From: Nosocomiicoccus ampullae
GTDB taxonomy: Bacteria; Bacillota; Bacilli; Staphylococcales; Salinicoccaceae
Assembly: GCF_019357495.1 (NCBI RefSeq)
Contig: NZ_CP079110.1
Location: 496,001 to 560,000 of the forward strand
Direction of reading: 5' to 3'
Length of the DNA stretch: 64,000 nucleotides
The notes below the pieces were generated by a model. The model worked only from the letters and a program-made list of their open reading frames with translations. It made no database searches and was not told where the DNA came from. Positions 52,207 to 60,686 of this stretch are shown here, piece after piece (position 1 is the stretch's first letter; each line of letters begins with the position of its first letter). A program made the position numbers and the translations under genes.

Positions 52207-54117
52207 ATGAGTAAAGCATTTCAATTTGCAAAAATAAGTCAACTTGAGCAATATAACTTCGATAACTCTTTAGAAGGGTTTAGAAGAAATGGTGTTGAAG
52301 GGACTATTAAAGAAAATTTACAAAACTCGCTAGATGCGAGATTACATAAAGATTTCGAAAAACCAGTAGTTGTAACAATTAGGAATACTAATGTTAGAAA
52401 AAGCGACTTACCAGGAATTGAGGAGTTATTTGAACATATTTACTCAATGGAAGGACAAAATGAATACACAAAAGAAACTGTTGAGTTTATGCAGAGTAAG
52501 TATGAATTAGAGACTATTCCAGTTATTTCTTTTGAAGATGAAAATACTAAGGGTCTTACTGGGGCAAATAATGGTCAGACTGATAATCCTGAGGATACGT
52601 ACGGTATTTATGCATATAAAAAAGGATTCCACTCAGTATCTAAAGATAAAGATCATGAAATCACACGTGGTGGATCGCATGGTATTGGTAAGATTGCAAA
52701 TAACGCAGCTTCAGAAATTCATTTAATGTATTTTGCGAATTGTGACGCAGAAAATAACCAGCATTTAGGTGGTTCGGTTCATTTAATTGAACATGAATAT
52801 AATGGTCAAGGCTATCGTTCAACAGGTTATTATACGGATGTTATGGAAGATAATGGTAATAAGAAATTCATACCATTTAAAAACTTAAATAATCATAAAG
52901 TATTTAATAAAGATACACGTGGCTTAAAGATTATTATTCCATATGTAAGAGAAGAATTAGCGAATAAAAATAATATTATAAAAGCAATCTGTGATAACTA
53001 TTTTTTAGCTATTTTAGATCAGAAGCTTATTGTAAATTATTATGACGAAGAAAATGAATTAACTGTGATTGATCATGAAAACTTAGAAAATCTAGTGAAT
53101 AATCCAGAGATTTATGAAGTAGACTACGAAGAAATAAGAGAACATTTTACTCCGATATATGTAGATACATATTTAAATGAACAAAAGCATAGTATCACAG
53201 TTGACAGTAGAGACGAGAGTTATAACTTTGATATTTACTTTAAATATGATGAATCGATTCGCACCGGACGACTTGCGATATTAAGAACAATTGGTATGAA
53301 GATAGAAGATTTCAAAGTAAAAGGTAACGTTAGAAAACCATTTAATGCGATTTTAATTGGTGGTATGAAAGAAGATAATTACTTGAAATCATTAGAAAAC
53401 GAATCACATACAGCTATTTCTGCAGAAGATATACGTGATAAAGAAGAAAATAGAAATGCAGTTCGTTTTATAAACAACTTAAACAAAAAGATGGCCGAAC
53501 TTATTAATGAATATTTTGAAAAAGCCAACCCTACTGAAGGGGAATTAGACACAGGTGACATCTTATTTACAACAGAATCAAACTTCACATCAAAACTTAA
53601 AGATATCGGTAATAAAGTTTCATTATCAAAAGGTGAAGAAATCACAAAAACTCCAAGTCAAAAAGAAAAACGAGGAAAAGGAAACAAAACCGGAACAACT
53701 TCAAAAAAACAAAGACAAGTAACAAGAACTCCGATAAAGAAAAATACTAATAAAACCAGTGAATATGTTAACTATTCAACACCAACAAACTTAGTTGATA
53801 GAATTGACATTGGTCGAAAAGAAATTGTTCAAATTGATCTTACAGAATTTATTAACAGCAACATGATTAAAGATGATCATATAAATCTAAAACTCTTTGT
53901 GATTGATGGTGAAGGTAAGACAGAATCTAATACGATAAGATTAACAGATATTTATAATTCAATTGAAGATTTAGATAATCACTCAAATTATATTATCGAA
54001 AATAATGTAATTAAAAATATTAAAATCAATAATAATAGAGTTCATTTAGGATTTAATAAATATAATAATGAAATTAACAATTTAAAATTTGAATATGTAT
54101 TGGAGGTATTGAAGTGA
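52207..54117 (+). CDS. GHKL (histidine-kinase-like) ATPase, MORC/MutL/Hsp90-like, putative defence
   Basis: This 636-residue protein has the Bergerat ATP fold: N-box KENLQNSLDAR (about 35-45, with Glu and Asn), a G1 box FEDENTKGL (about 109) and a G2 box RGGSHGIGKIANNA (about 154-167) followed by IHLMYFAN. A middle domain of the S5/transducer kind may follow. A lysine- and threonine-rich linker (about 480-520) leads to a C-terminal beta-rich domain of about 115 residues. There is no histidine-kinase phosphoacceptor region. Such ATPases occur in MORC-type restriction systems. It overlaps the next gene by four bases, so it forms a tight operon. Confidence 0.82.
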   Translation: MSKAFQFAKISQLEQYNFDNSLEGFRRNGVEGTIKENLQNSLDARLHKDFEKPVVVTIRNTNVRKSDLPGIEELFEHIYSMEGQNEYTKETVEFMQSKYELETIPVISFEDENTKGLTGANNGQTDNPEDTYGIYAYKKGFHSVSKDKDHEITRGGSHGIGKIANNAASEIHLMYFANCDAENNQHLGGSVHLIEHEYNGQGYRSTGYYTDVMEDNGNKKFIPFKNLNNHKVFNKDTRGLKIIIPYVREELANKNNIIKAICDNYFLAILDQKLIVNYYDEENELTVIDHENLENLVNNPEIYEVDYEEIREHFTPIYVDTYLNEQKHSITVDSRDESYNFDIYFKYDESIRTGRLAILRTIGMKIEDFKVKGNVRKPFNAILIGGMKEDNYLKSLENESHTAISAEDIRDKEENRNAVRFINNLNKKMAELINEYFEKANPTEGELDTGDILFTTESNFTSKLKDIGNKVSLSKGEEITKTPSQKEKRGKGNKTGTTSKKQRQVTRTPIKKNTNKTSEYVNYSTPTNLVDRIDIGRKEIVQIDLTEFINSNMIKDDHINLKLFVIDGEGKTESNTIRLTDIYNSIEDLDNHSNYIIENNVIKNIKINNNRVHLGFNKYNNEINNLKFEYVLEVLK

Positions 54118-54962
54118 TTTTCTCAAGAGATTCGATATTTCCATATCCTGTAATGACGAATGATGGAACAAGCTATAAAAACAACTTATTTGAGTTTGAA
54201 ATTGAAGATTTATTCGATACAGAAACTGAGTACACCTTCAAAATTAAATACGAACTTGGAAGTTCATTTTTAAAAGAGAAACTTAAAGAAGGTTATGCTG
54301 AGCTCGTATTTGTTATAAATTCCCAAGATAGTTATTTTAAAAAATTAGATTATGATGAAGAAACAGTTACGATTCCTAAAAGTAGGTTAACGCTTTTAAG
54401 TCGAACGAAAATTCAACTACAAATTCGTGCACTAAACACACTTTACTTTGCAAATAATAATGATCTACATAATTTTTATAATGATTATAAGACAGATATT
54501 GTTGTTCAAAGAAACTCAATATTAGGCTATAGCAATATTGAAGAATTTAAAGGATCACAAACGAATCCATTTACATTATTTGAAACAGCGGTTAATTCTA
54601 ATCAAGAAGAACTATTTAAAGCTGATATAAGGGAGAATATTATAGTTCTCTCATTTAAAGATAGTAAATATCTATTAAATCAGTATAGTAGTGAACTTAA
54701 AAATATGTTTATATACACAGGACTTAGTAGAGCTCTTGTAGAATTTTTAAATTATAATGCACATGGTGATGAGGCAATTGATTTATACGAGTTAAATGAT
54801 ACCAATTCTGCATTAGACTCTAAGCTTTACGAATTAATGTTAAATAAAGGGATCACTGAACTTTCATATAGCAATATAGATTATGTAATATCAAAAATAT
54901 CTTATAAAATTATTGAAAGTTTTGTTGACTCAATTGAGAGGTTGAGTAGCCATGAGGATTAA
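54114..54962 (+). CDS. Unrecognised protein of the GHKL cassette
   Basis: This 282-residue protein starts with GTG (overlap GTGA with the GHKL gene) after GGAGG. It begins MIFSRDSIFPYPVMTNDGTS and seems beta-rich in the first 120 residues (FEFEIEDLF, YTFKIKYELG, IQLQIRALN) and helical in the rest. I recognise no catalytic motif, signal peptide or membrane helix. The tight coupling suggests a subunit or adaptor of the GHKL ATPase. The 3' end contains the ribosome site and start of the next gene. Confidence 0.75.
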   Translation: MIFSRDSIFPYPVMTNDGTSYKNNLFEFEIEDLFDTETEYTFKIKYELGSSFLKEKLKEGYAELVFVINSQDSYFKKLDYDEETVTIPKSRLTLLSRTKIQLQIRALNTLYFANNNDLHNFYNDYKTDIVVQRNSILGYSNIEEFKGSQTNPFTLFETAVNSNQEELFKADIRENIIVLSFKDSKYLLNQYSSELKNMFIYTGLSRALVEFLNYNAHGDEAIDLYELNDTNSALDSKLYELMLNKGITELSYSNIDYVISKISYKIIESFVDSIERLSSHED

Positions 54963-55682
54963 GCTTTTAAAAAAGGTTATTTTAATGATGAAGAATCAAA
55001 GCAACAAATTTATACGGACTTTCTAAATGGTGAAATCGAAGTATCTAAAGATTATTTCTCTGAAGACAGTGTAAATATCGATGAACCATTTGAATTTCCA
55101 ATATACCTCGCGAACGCCCCTGTAGAAGATTTTGTAAAAGCAATTACTGTTTTAAGAAAAAATATGGTACATACAGAGCGCTCAATACATTTAGATAGAA
55201 GGTTTTGGCATTCATACTTAATACAAGTGATGAGAAATTATATTTTGGATCATTATCCTCAAATCAAAGAAAGTTTAAAAGAATTTAATAATATAGTTTT
55301 TAAGAAGTTTGACTGGGAAAACTATATTTATAAATGTATGATTGCTGCTGAATATATTGAAAATAGTGGTCTAACTTCAGAAGAAGAAAAAATTAGAATG
55401 AGTGAGATTATTTTTGAGAATTTAGACTTATATAACTATCTCATCAAATATAATATTTTTAGAAATAAGCAATTTATATTAAATTTACTTATGATTATTG
55501 ATGAAGAAGGACTATCTGAAGAATTAAAAAAGAAAGTTGAAAATGAAGCAGGTAAAGACCTAAGACTGAGTCGTATGATCGTATATGAGATGAACAAACG
55601 TTATCCAGTCGTTATGTATCCGCTTCTTGATAAAGAAGAATTAAGAGATGAACTTTATAATATGAAAAAGATTTATAGTTAA
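54952..55682 (+). pseudogene. Unrecognised cassette gene, out of frame at an A6 tract (phase-variable or broken)
   Basis: The ATG at 54952, ten bases after GAGAGG and overlapping the previous stop, opens MRIKLLKKVILMM and stops after 24 codons. A well-formed reading frame without a start begins right behind it (AFKKGYFNDEESKQQIYTDF) and runs to 55682. With one more A in the A6 tract at 54969-54974 the two join as MRIKLLKKGYFNDEESKQQI, a 243-residue protein. The alternative, starting at the internal ATG 55164, gives 172 residues but lacks a clear Shine-Dalgarno. The product is helical and acidic at its start (VNIDEPFEFPIYLANAPVED); no family recognised. Confidence 0.75.
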
Positions 55683-55694
55683 AGGATGTAAAAT

Positions 55695-57383
55695 ATGGCA
55701 ATTATAAACTCACAGTTTTCAGGCATAGGAACAGTTTTACAAAGTAGTTTTTCTGTACCTGAATATCAAAGAGGTTACTCCTGGGAGAAGGATCAAGTAG
55801 ATGACTTTTGGTCAGATTTTATTCAATTATATGAAGATGATGATTTAAATGAACACTTTTTAGGACAGGTAGTTATTCATAAAGAGGGTAATAAAACTAG
55901 AAATATCATTGATGGACAACAGAGAATTACAACTTCATTAATATTTTTAGATGCATTTAGAACAAAAGCACTTGAATTTCTTAATTCCACAAAAAATGTA
56001 AAAGCTGTGGAATATGCTAGAGAGATTGTTCAGGAAGTTAATGTTAACCACTTAAAAAATAGTACGTTCAAAAAAGAAGTCAAATTAAGACTCGGAGAAG
56101 CAGATGATGATTTCTTCCAAAAATATATTGTTCCAGAAATGGGTTATAAAAAAGAAATCGTTATTAAAGATTTATCTAGCTCTGAAAAGTTGATCTATAA
56201 TTCTAGTAGCTACCTAAATAAGCAATTAGAAGAATATTTAAATCAATTCAATGAAGATGTAGAAAAAGCAAATCATCTATATGATATGTTCGATGAATTT
56301 TTAAAAAATATGATTGTGATGTATGTAGAAACAAATAGTTTAAATGAAGCATTTATTATATTTGAAAGTTTAAATGCTCGTGGAAAAGATTTAGAAACAT
56401 CAGATTTATTAAAAAATCACCTCTTTAGAGTAGGACAAAATAGAATTGAAGAAGTAAAATCTAATTGGTCAAAAATGGCATTAGATTTAGATGGTATAGA
56501 TTTAACAGCATACATTAGGTATCTTTGGAATGCTGAGAATCATTTTGTTACTAGAAATAAACTATATATGAATATTCGTTCAAAAGTAAATACAGTAGAA
56601 GATAGTGTAAATTTAAGTGAGAAATTATTAGAGCTTTCACGGTTATACAGAGCTTTAGTATTGCCTGAAGAAGAGAATTATTTTAATAAACCAATTACTG
56701 AGACACTTATAAAACTTCATGAACTAAATGCAAAAACTTACTATCCGATAATTATAGCAATGAAATTAAAAAAATATGAAGATGATGATATTGGAAAAGT
56801 ACTAAAAGCGATTGAAGTGTTATTAGTTAGAAATGTTGTCGTTGGTGGTATGACAGCAAATACTCTTGAAAAGGAATTTGCTAAAATAGCACTAAAAATA
56901 TCTAAATCTGAACTCAAAAATGCTGAAAATATTGTGGCTGAACTAAAGAAACTTACACTTTCAGATGATGAATTTAAAGCGAATTTCGAAACATTTACAG
57001 TGAGAAGACCTCAAACAGTTCGTTACTTATTAAGAGAATTAGAAAACTTTGAAGAACGTGAGATTAGAGTTAATGAAGATAATATGAAAGTTCATATTGA
57101 ACACATCATGCCGAAATCGCCAAAAAAGAATGATTGGGGTATTATTAAAGAAGATCATGAGCAATATTTACAAAGATTAGGTAACCTTACATTACTGGGT
57201 GATGAGAAAAATCAGAGTGCATCAAACGCAAAGTTTGACCGCAAAAAAGAAATTTACTCTGAATCTAAAATCTCCATGACGCAAGAGCTGACTAAAAATA
57301 AAACATGGACTATAAAAGATATTGAAAGACGTCAAAAAGATTTAGCTAATAAAGCTATAAAAGTTTGGCCTAAAAACTCTTAA
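55695..57383 (+). CDS. DUF262-DUF1524 protein (GmrSD-like restriction endonuclease)
   Basis: This 562-residue protein has an N-terminal DUF262 ParB-like NTPase domain with FSVPEYQRGYSWEKDQVDDF and the signature NIIDGQQRITT (about 70-80). Its C-terminal DUF1524 HNH nuclease domain has VHIEHIMPKSP (His residues near 467), RLGNLTLLG and a final NAKFDRKKEIY. GmrS and GmrD fused in one chain are type IV enzymes that cut modified (glucosylated hydroxymethylcytosine) phage DNA; related SspE and BrxU act with other systems. It starts 12 bases after the previous gene with AAAGGATG, so it belongs to the same operon. Confidence 0.9.
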   Translation: MAIINSQFSGIGTVLQSSFSVPEYQRGYSWEKDQVDDFWSDFIQLYEDDDLNEHFLGQVVIHKEGNKTRNIIDGQQRITTSLIFLDAFRTKALEFLNSTKNVKAVEYAREIVQEVNVNHLKNSTFKKEVKLRLGEADDDFFQKYIVPEMGYKKEIVIKDLSSSEKLIYNSSSYLNKQLEEYLNQFNEDVEKANHLYDMFDEFLKNMIVMYVETNSLNEAFIIFESLNARGKDLETSDLLKNHLFRVGQNRIEEVKSNWSKMALDLDGIDLTAYIRYLWNAENHFVTRNKLYMNIRSKVNTVEDSVNLSEKLLELSRLYRALVLPEEENYFNKPITETLIKLHELNAKTYYPIIIAMKLKKYEDDDIGKVLKAIEVLLVRNVVVGGMTANTLEKEFAKIALKISKSELKNAENIVAELKKLTLSDDEFKANFETFTVRRPQTVRYLLRELENFEEREIRVNEDNMKVHIEHIMPKSPKKNDWGIIKEDHEQYLQRLGNLTLLGDEKNQSASNAKFDRKKEIYSESKISMTQELTKNKTWTIKDIERRQKDLANKAIKVWPKNS

Positions 57384-57391
57384 ATATATGG

Positions 57392-57425
57392 ACTCCTCTA
57401 ACTATTGTGTTTAGGGGAGTTTTTC
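57392..57425 (+). terminator. Rho-independent terminator of the defence cassette
   Basis: ACTCCTCTAA (57392-57401) pairs with TTAGGGGAGT (57411-57420), with one wobble, then T5. Confidence 0.9.
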
Positions 57426-57564
57426 ATTTGAGAGAAATTATTAACAGTTTAATTATGGAAATATATGTTAATATTTATCATTATTAAATAAAATATTGTT
57501 AAAAATTATCAAAATAGTTTACAACTTGTGAAATAATCAATACAATAAAAATTAGGTGATGCGA

Positions 57565-58314
57565 TTGTCTAAGGAATCTAGAAAGTCTAAAATTATAGAG
57601 TTTTTAAGTGAACATGAAACTTTGACAATTACGTCTATTGCAAAGCTTCTTGAAGTATCTGAAATGACAGTTAGAAGATACTTAAAAGAGCTAGAGGATG
57701 ACGGGATTGTTCTTGGTACTAATAATGGTTATATGCTTATGGATAATATAACAACTGAGTTGCCTTTTTTTAAAAAGCAGTTAGTTAAGGTGGACGAGAA
57801 AAAAGAAATTGCTATTAAGGCGCTTAGTTTTATTAAACCAAATGATCATATATTTTTAGATGCTGGAACCACAACGTTTGAATTAGCTAAATTACTGAAG
57901 GATGTGAATTTTCCTTTAACAATTGCGACTAATGATATTAAATCTTCGTCTATTTTAGTGGATAGTCATCACACTGTAATTTTAACCGGAGGCATTATTC
58001 AGAACAATGTAGGTTCTATGTATGGGGTACATACCATTAAGTATTTAGAAGAATCTAAGTTCGATATCTCTTTTGTTGCAACAGAAGCGGTTTTTGACGG
58101 TTCAATTTATGCGCCAACAAGAGAAAAAGCGTTTATCAAAAAGCTAATGATTGATAGTGGATATTCTTCGTACTTATTAGTCGATGATAGTAAGTTTGAC
58201 CGTTATTCTTATTCTAAAATTGCAAGCTTAGACAAATTTGATGGTATCGTCGTAAACAGTGAGTTAGATGGTGCTACTAAGAACTATATACAGCAATTTA
58301 CAAAAGTGATTTGA
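57565..58314 (+). CDS. DeoR-family transcriptional regulator
   Basis: This 249-residue regulator has an N-terminal winged helix-turn-helix (LTITSIAKLLEVSEMTVRRY) and a C-terminal DeoR sugar-phosphate sensor domain (about 75-245) with IFLDAGTTTFELAKLL, TNDIKSSSIL and LTGGIIQNNVGSMYG. It should control the adjacent acid-sugar operon, sensing a phosphorylated intermediate. TTG at 57565 is preferred because AGGTG lies six bases upstream; GTG 57556 and ATG 57559 fall within that ribosome site. Confidence 0.9.
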   Translation: MSKESRKSKIIEFLSEHETLTITSIAKLLEVSEMTVRRYLKELEDDGIVLGTNNGYMLMDNITTELPFFKKQLVKVDEKKEIAIKALSFIKPNDHIFLDAGTTTFELAKLLKDVNFPLTIATNDIKSSSILVDSHHTVILTGGIIQNNVGSMYGVHTIKYLEESKFDISFVATEAVFDGSIYAPTREKAFIKKLMIDSGYSSYLLVDDSKFDRYSYSKIASLDKFDGIVVNSELDGATKNYIQQFTKVI

Positions 58315-58326
58315 GGAGTTATCTAA

Positions 58327-59607
58327 TTGAAAATTGGAATTATAGCAGACGATTTAACAGGAGCGAATGCAACTGGTGTACGTATGAGTAAAAGTGGGTT
58401 TCGTCCAGCAACTTACTTTTATAATAAAGATATTATAAGTAATAAAGATATCGATACTGTAATTATTGATACAGATAGTAGATATTTAAATAAAGATATC
58501 TTAAAAACACGTATAAATCAATCGCTTGAGAGCCTGTTTAAATGTGACATTGATTTTATTTGTAAGCGGATTGATTCGACGATGCGTGGTAATGTTGGCA
58601 ACGAAATTGACTTACTACTTGATTATGTTGGTGAAGATAATGTAGCTGTTGTTGTACCTTCATTCCCAGATTCTGGTCGAGTTACTATTGGTGGATACTT
58701 AGTTGTTAATAACATTCCATTACATAAAACGGATGTAGCAAATGATCCAATTATGCCAATTAACACATCTTGTATTTCAGAGATAATAGAAAGTCAATCG
58801 AAATATGAAGTTGGTTTATTGACGATTAATGAATTATCAGGTAACTGTGATGATTTTATTGAAAAGTTTAAAAGTATAACTCAATCTGGTAAAAGAATTG
58901 TTGTGATTGATGCAGCGACAAATCAAGATATTGAATTTATTGCAGAGTCATTATCGAAGGTAAATTTACCTATTATACCTGTAGATTCGGGTCCTTTTAC
59001 ATCAGCTTATTCAAAATTTAAAGCAAATCAAAAAGTAGATAATAGCAAAATTATTGTAACAGTCGGTAGTGCAACAAAAGTGACAGAGAAGCAATTAGCT
59101 TATCTCATAGATCGTATGGATATTAAACCGATTGTTCCAGATATATATAAGCTTGCTTCTTTTGATGATAATTTTGAAAATGAAATTAACCGTTGTGTAA
59201 GACAAGCAAAACTAAAATTAAAAACAAGTGAAACAGTTATTATTACTACTAATGAAGAGAATCTAGTCATTATTGATATACAAAAGCTAGCGAAAGAAAA
59301 TAATGTACAACCAGAAGCAGTTACTAAACGAATTACTGACGGTTTAGCAATAATTACTAAAAAAATAATTGATGAAACTGATTATACTATAAAAGGTTGC
59401 TTTACTAGTGGTGGGGATGTGACTGCGTCACTAACTACTATTATGAATGCAAACGGTATTACTTTGATAGATGAGGTTGCTCCATTAACAGCGTATGGAA
59501 CGCTCATTGATGGTGAATACGACGGTCTGCCAATTATTACTAAAGGCGGTATGATTGGTGATATTAGAACTATATATGAAGCAATACAATATTTAAAAGC
59601 GACTTAA
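58327..59607 (+). CDS. Four-carbon acid sugar kinase (DUF1537, DtnK-like)
   Basis: This 426-residue kinase of the DUF1537 family phosphorylates D-threonate, D-erythronate or 3-oxo-tetronate. The N-terminal half has IGIIADDLTGANATGVRMSK and CKRIDSTMRGNVGNEI; the C-terminal nucleotide-binding half has VTVGSATKVTEKQL, CFTSGGDVTASL and the final ITKGGMIGD. The start is TTG after GAGGAG. Pairing with a PdxA-type dehydrogenase is the known signature of D-threonate (dtnK-pdxA2) catabolism, giving dihydroxyacetone phosphate. Confidence 0.91.
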   Translation: MKIGIIADDLTGANATGVRMSKSGFRPATYFYNKDIISNKDIDTVIIDTDSRYLNKDILKTRINQSLESLFKCDIDFICKRIDSTMRGNVGNEIDLLLDYVGEDNVAVVVPSFPDSGRVTIGGYLVVNNIPLHKTDVANDPIMPINTSCISEIIESQSKYEVGLLTINELSGNCDDFIEKFKSITQSGKRIVVIDAATNQDIEFIAESLSKVNLPIIPVDSGPFTSAYSKFKANQKVDNSKIIVTVGSATKVTEKQLAYLIDRMDIKPIVPDIYKLASFDDNFENEINRCVRQAKLKLKTSETVIITTNEENLVIIDIQKLAKENNVQPEAVTKRITDGLAIITKKIIDETDYTIKGCFTSGGDVTASLTTIMNANGITLIDEVAPLTAYGTLIDGEYDGLPIITKGGMIGDIRTIYEAIQYLKAT

Positions 59608-59625
59608 AATTAGGAGGAAATTTTT

Positions 59626-60627
59626 ATGAATAAAAAAGCAATTATCGCAGTACCAATGGGAGATCCAGCTGGAATTGGTCCAGAAATTACAGTTAAATCA
59701 TTTTTAAATAAAGATATTTTAAATGACTCTAACATCGTAGTTGTTGGGGATAGTAATGTGATCGAACGTGCACTTGAAATAACGGGTGTTGAACTTAAAG
59801 TTAATGTGATTAAATCTGTTAAAGATGCGAAGTTTGAAACGGGCACAATTGATTTAATAGATATGAAAAATGTTAATATGGATGAGTTTGAATTTGGTGA
59901 AATTCAAGCACAATGTGGACAAGCAGCGTTTGATTATATTGAAAAAGCAATTGATCTTGCTATGAAAAATGAAGTTGATGCACTGGCAACAACTCCTATT
60001 AATAAAGAATCGTTATATGCGGCTAAAGTTCCATTTATCGGGCACACAGAAATGTTAGAAGAATTAACTAACTCTCATGATCCATTAACAATGTTCCAAG
60101 TTTTAGATTTACGTATCTTCTTCTTAACACGTCATCTATCTCTAAAAGATGCAATTGCACAAATGACGAAAGAACGTGTACGTGACTATGTTGAACGTTC
60201 ACATGATGCTTTAATTAAACTTGGTGTTGAAAATCCTAAACTTGCTGTTGCTGGACTAAATCCACATAGTGGAGAAAATGGCTTGTTCGGAATGGAAGAG
60301 GTTGATGAGATTACACCTGGTATTGAGTGGGCTAAAAAGGATGGCTATGATGTAACAGGACCAGTACCCGCTGACTCTGTATTCTTCCAAGCGTTAAATG
60401 GTAAATATGATGCAGTAATTTCTCTATATCACGATCAAGGACACATCGCAGCAAAAATGACAGATTTCCATAAAACTATTTCTATTACAAATGGTTTACC
60501 TTTCTTAAGAAGCTCAGTTGACCATGGAACAGCTTTTGATATTGCAGGTAAAAATATAGCATCGAGTGAATCAATGGAAGAGGCTATTAAACTAGCTGGA
60601 AAATATGCTTTAAGCTTTAGAAAGTAA
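59626..60627 (+). CDS. pdxA2: PdxA2-type 4-phosphothreonate dehydrogenase
   Basis: This 333-residue NAD-dependent enzyme resembles PdxA. It starts IIAVPMGDPAGIGPEI and has the metal-binding residues in PFIGHTEMLEEL and SLYHDQGHIAAK, plus RSSVDHGTAFDIAGK. Next to a DUF1537 kinase and without other pyridoxine genes, it should oxidise and decarboxylate 4-phospho-D-threonate (or the erythronate epimer) to dihydroxyacetone phosphate, not make vitamin B6. GGAGGAAAT precedes the ATG. Confidence 0.92.
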   Translation: MNKKAIIAVPMGDPAGIGPEITVKSFLNKDILNDSNIVVVGDSNVIERALEITGVELKVNVIKSVKDAKFETGTIDLIDMKNVNMDEFEFGEIQAQCGQAAFDYIEKAIDLAMKNEVDALATTPINKESLYAAKVPFIGHTEMLEELTNSHDPLTMFQVLDLRIFFLTRHLSLKDAIAQMTKERVRDYVERSHDALIKLGVENPKLAVAGLNPHSGENGLFGMEEVDEITPGIEWAKKDGYDVTGPVPADSVFFQALNGKYDAVISLYHDQGHIAAKMTDFHKTISITNGLPFLRSSVDHGTAFDIAGKNIASSESMEEAIKLAGKYALSFRK

Positions 60628-60633
60628 ATTCAT

Positions 60634-60663
60634 AAAAGGCGCAATAGGTTATGCGCCTTTTAT
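60634..60663 (+). terminator. Intercistronic hairpin between pdxA2 and the GntP permease
   Basis: AAAAGGCGCA (60634-60643) pairs perfectly with TGCGCCTTTT (60652-60661) around an 8-nt loop. The T tract is only T4, so partial termination or 3'-end protection of the upstream mRNA is likely. Confidence 0.7.
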
Positions 60664-60686
60664 ACTCATACATAGGAGGATCTATT

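Noticed and set aside
54960-54962. In-frame nonsense mutation joining the genes at 54114 and 54952 into one protein
   Set aside because: The two frames are in register across the TAA, but a Shine-Dalgarno and ATG for a separate second gene overlap the stop, so two coupled genes with an A-tract frameshift are more likely.
55164-55682. Separate 172-residue gene starting at ATG 55164
   Set aside because: The frame is coding-like for a further 200 bases upstream, directly to the A6 tract, and no clear ribosome site precedes 55164; a single-base frameshift is the better explanation.
48922-57383. Assignment to BREX, Zorya, DISARM, Gabija or a classic type I/III restriction system
   Set aside because: None of their hallmark genes (PglX/PglZ, ZorA/B, DrmA/B, GajA, HsdS/HsdM, Mod) is present in the cluster.
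59626-60627. Pyridoxine biosynthesis PdxA
   Set aside because: No other vitamin B6 genes are nearby, whereas a DUF1537 kinase and GntP permease flank it, the signature of PdxA2.
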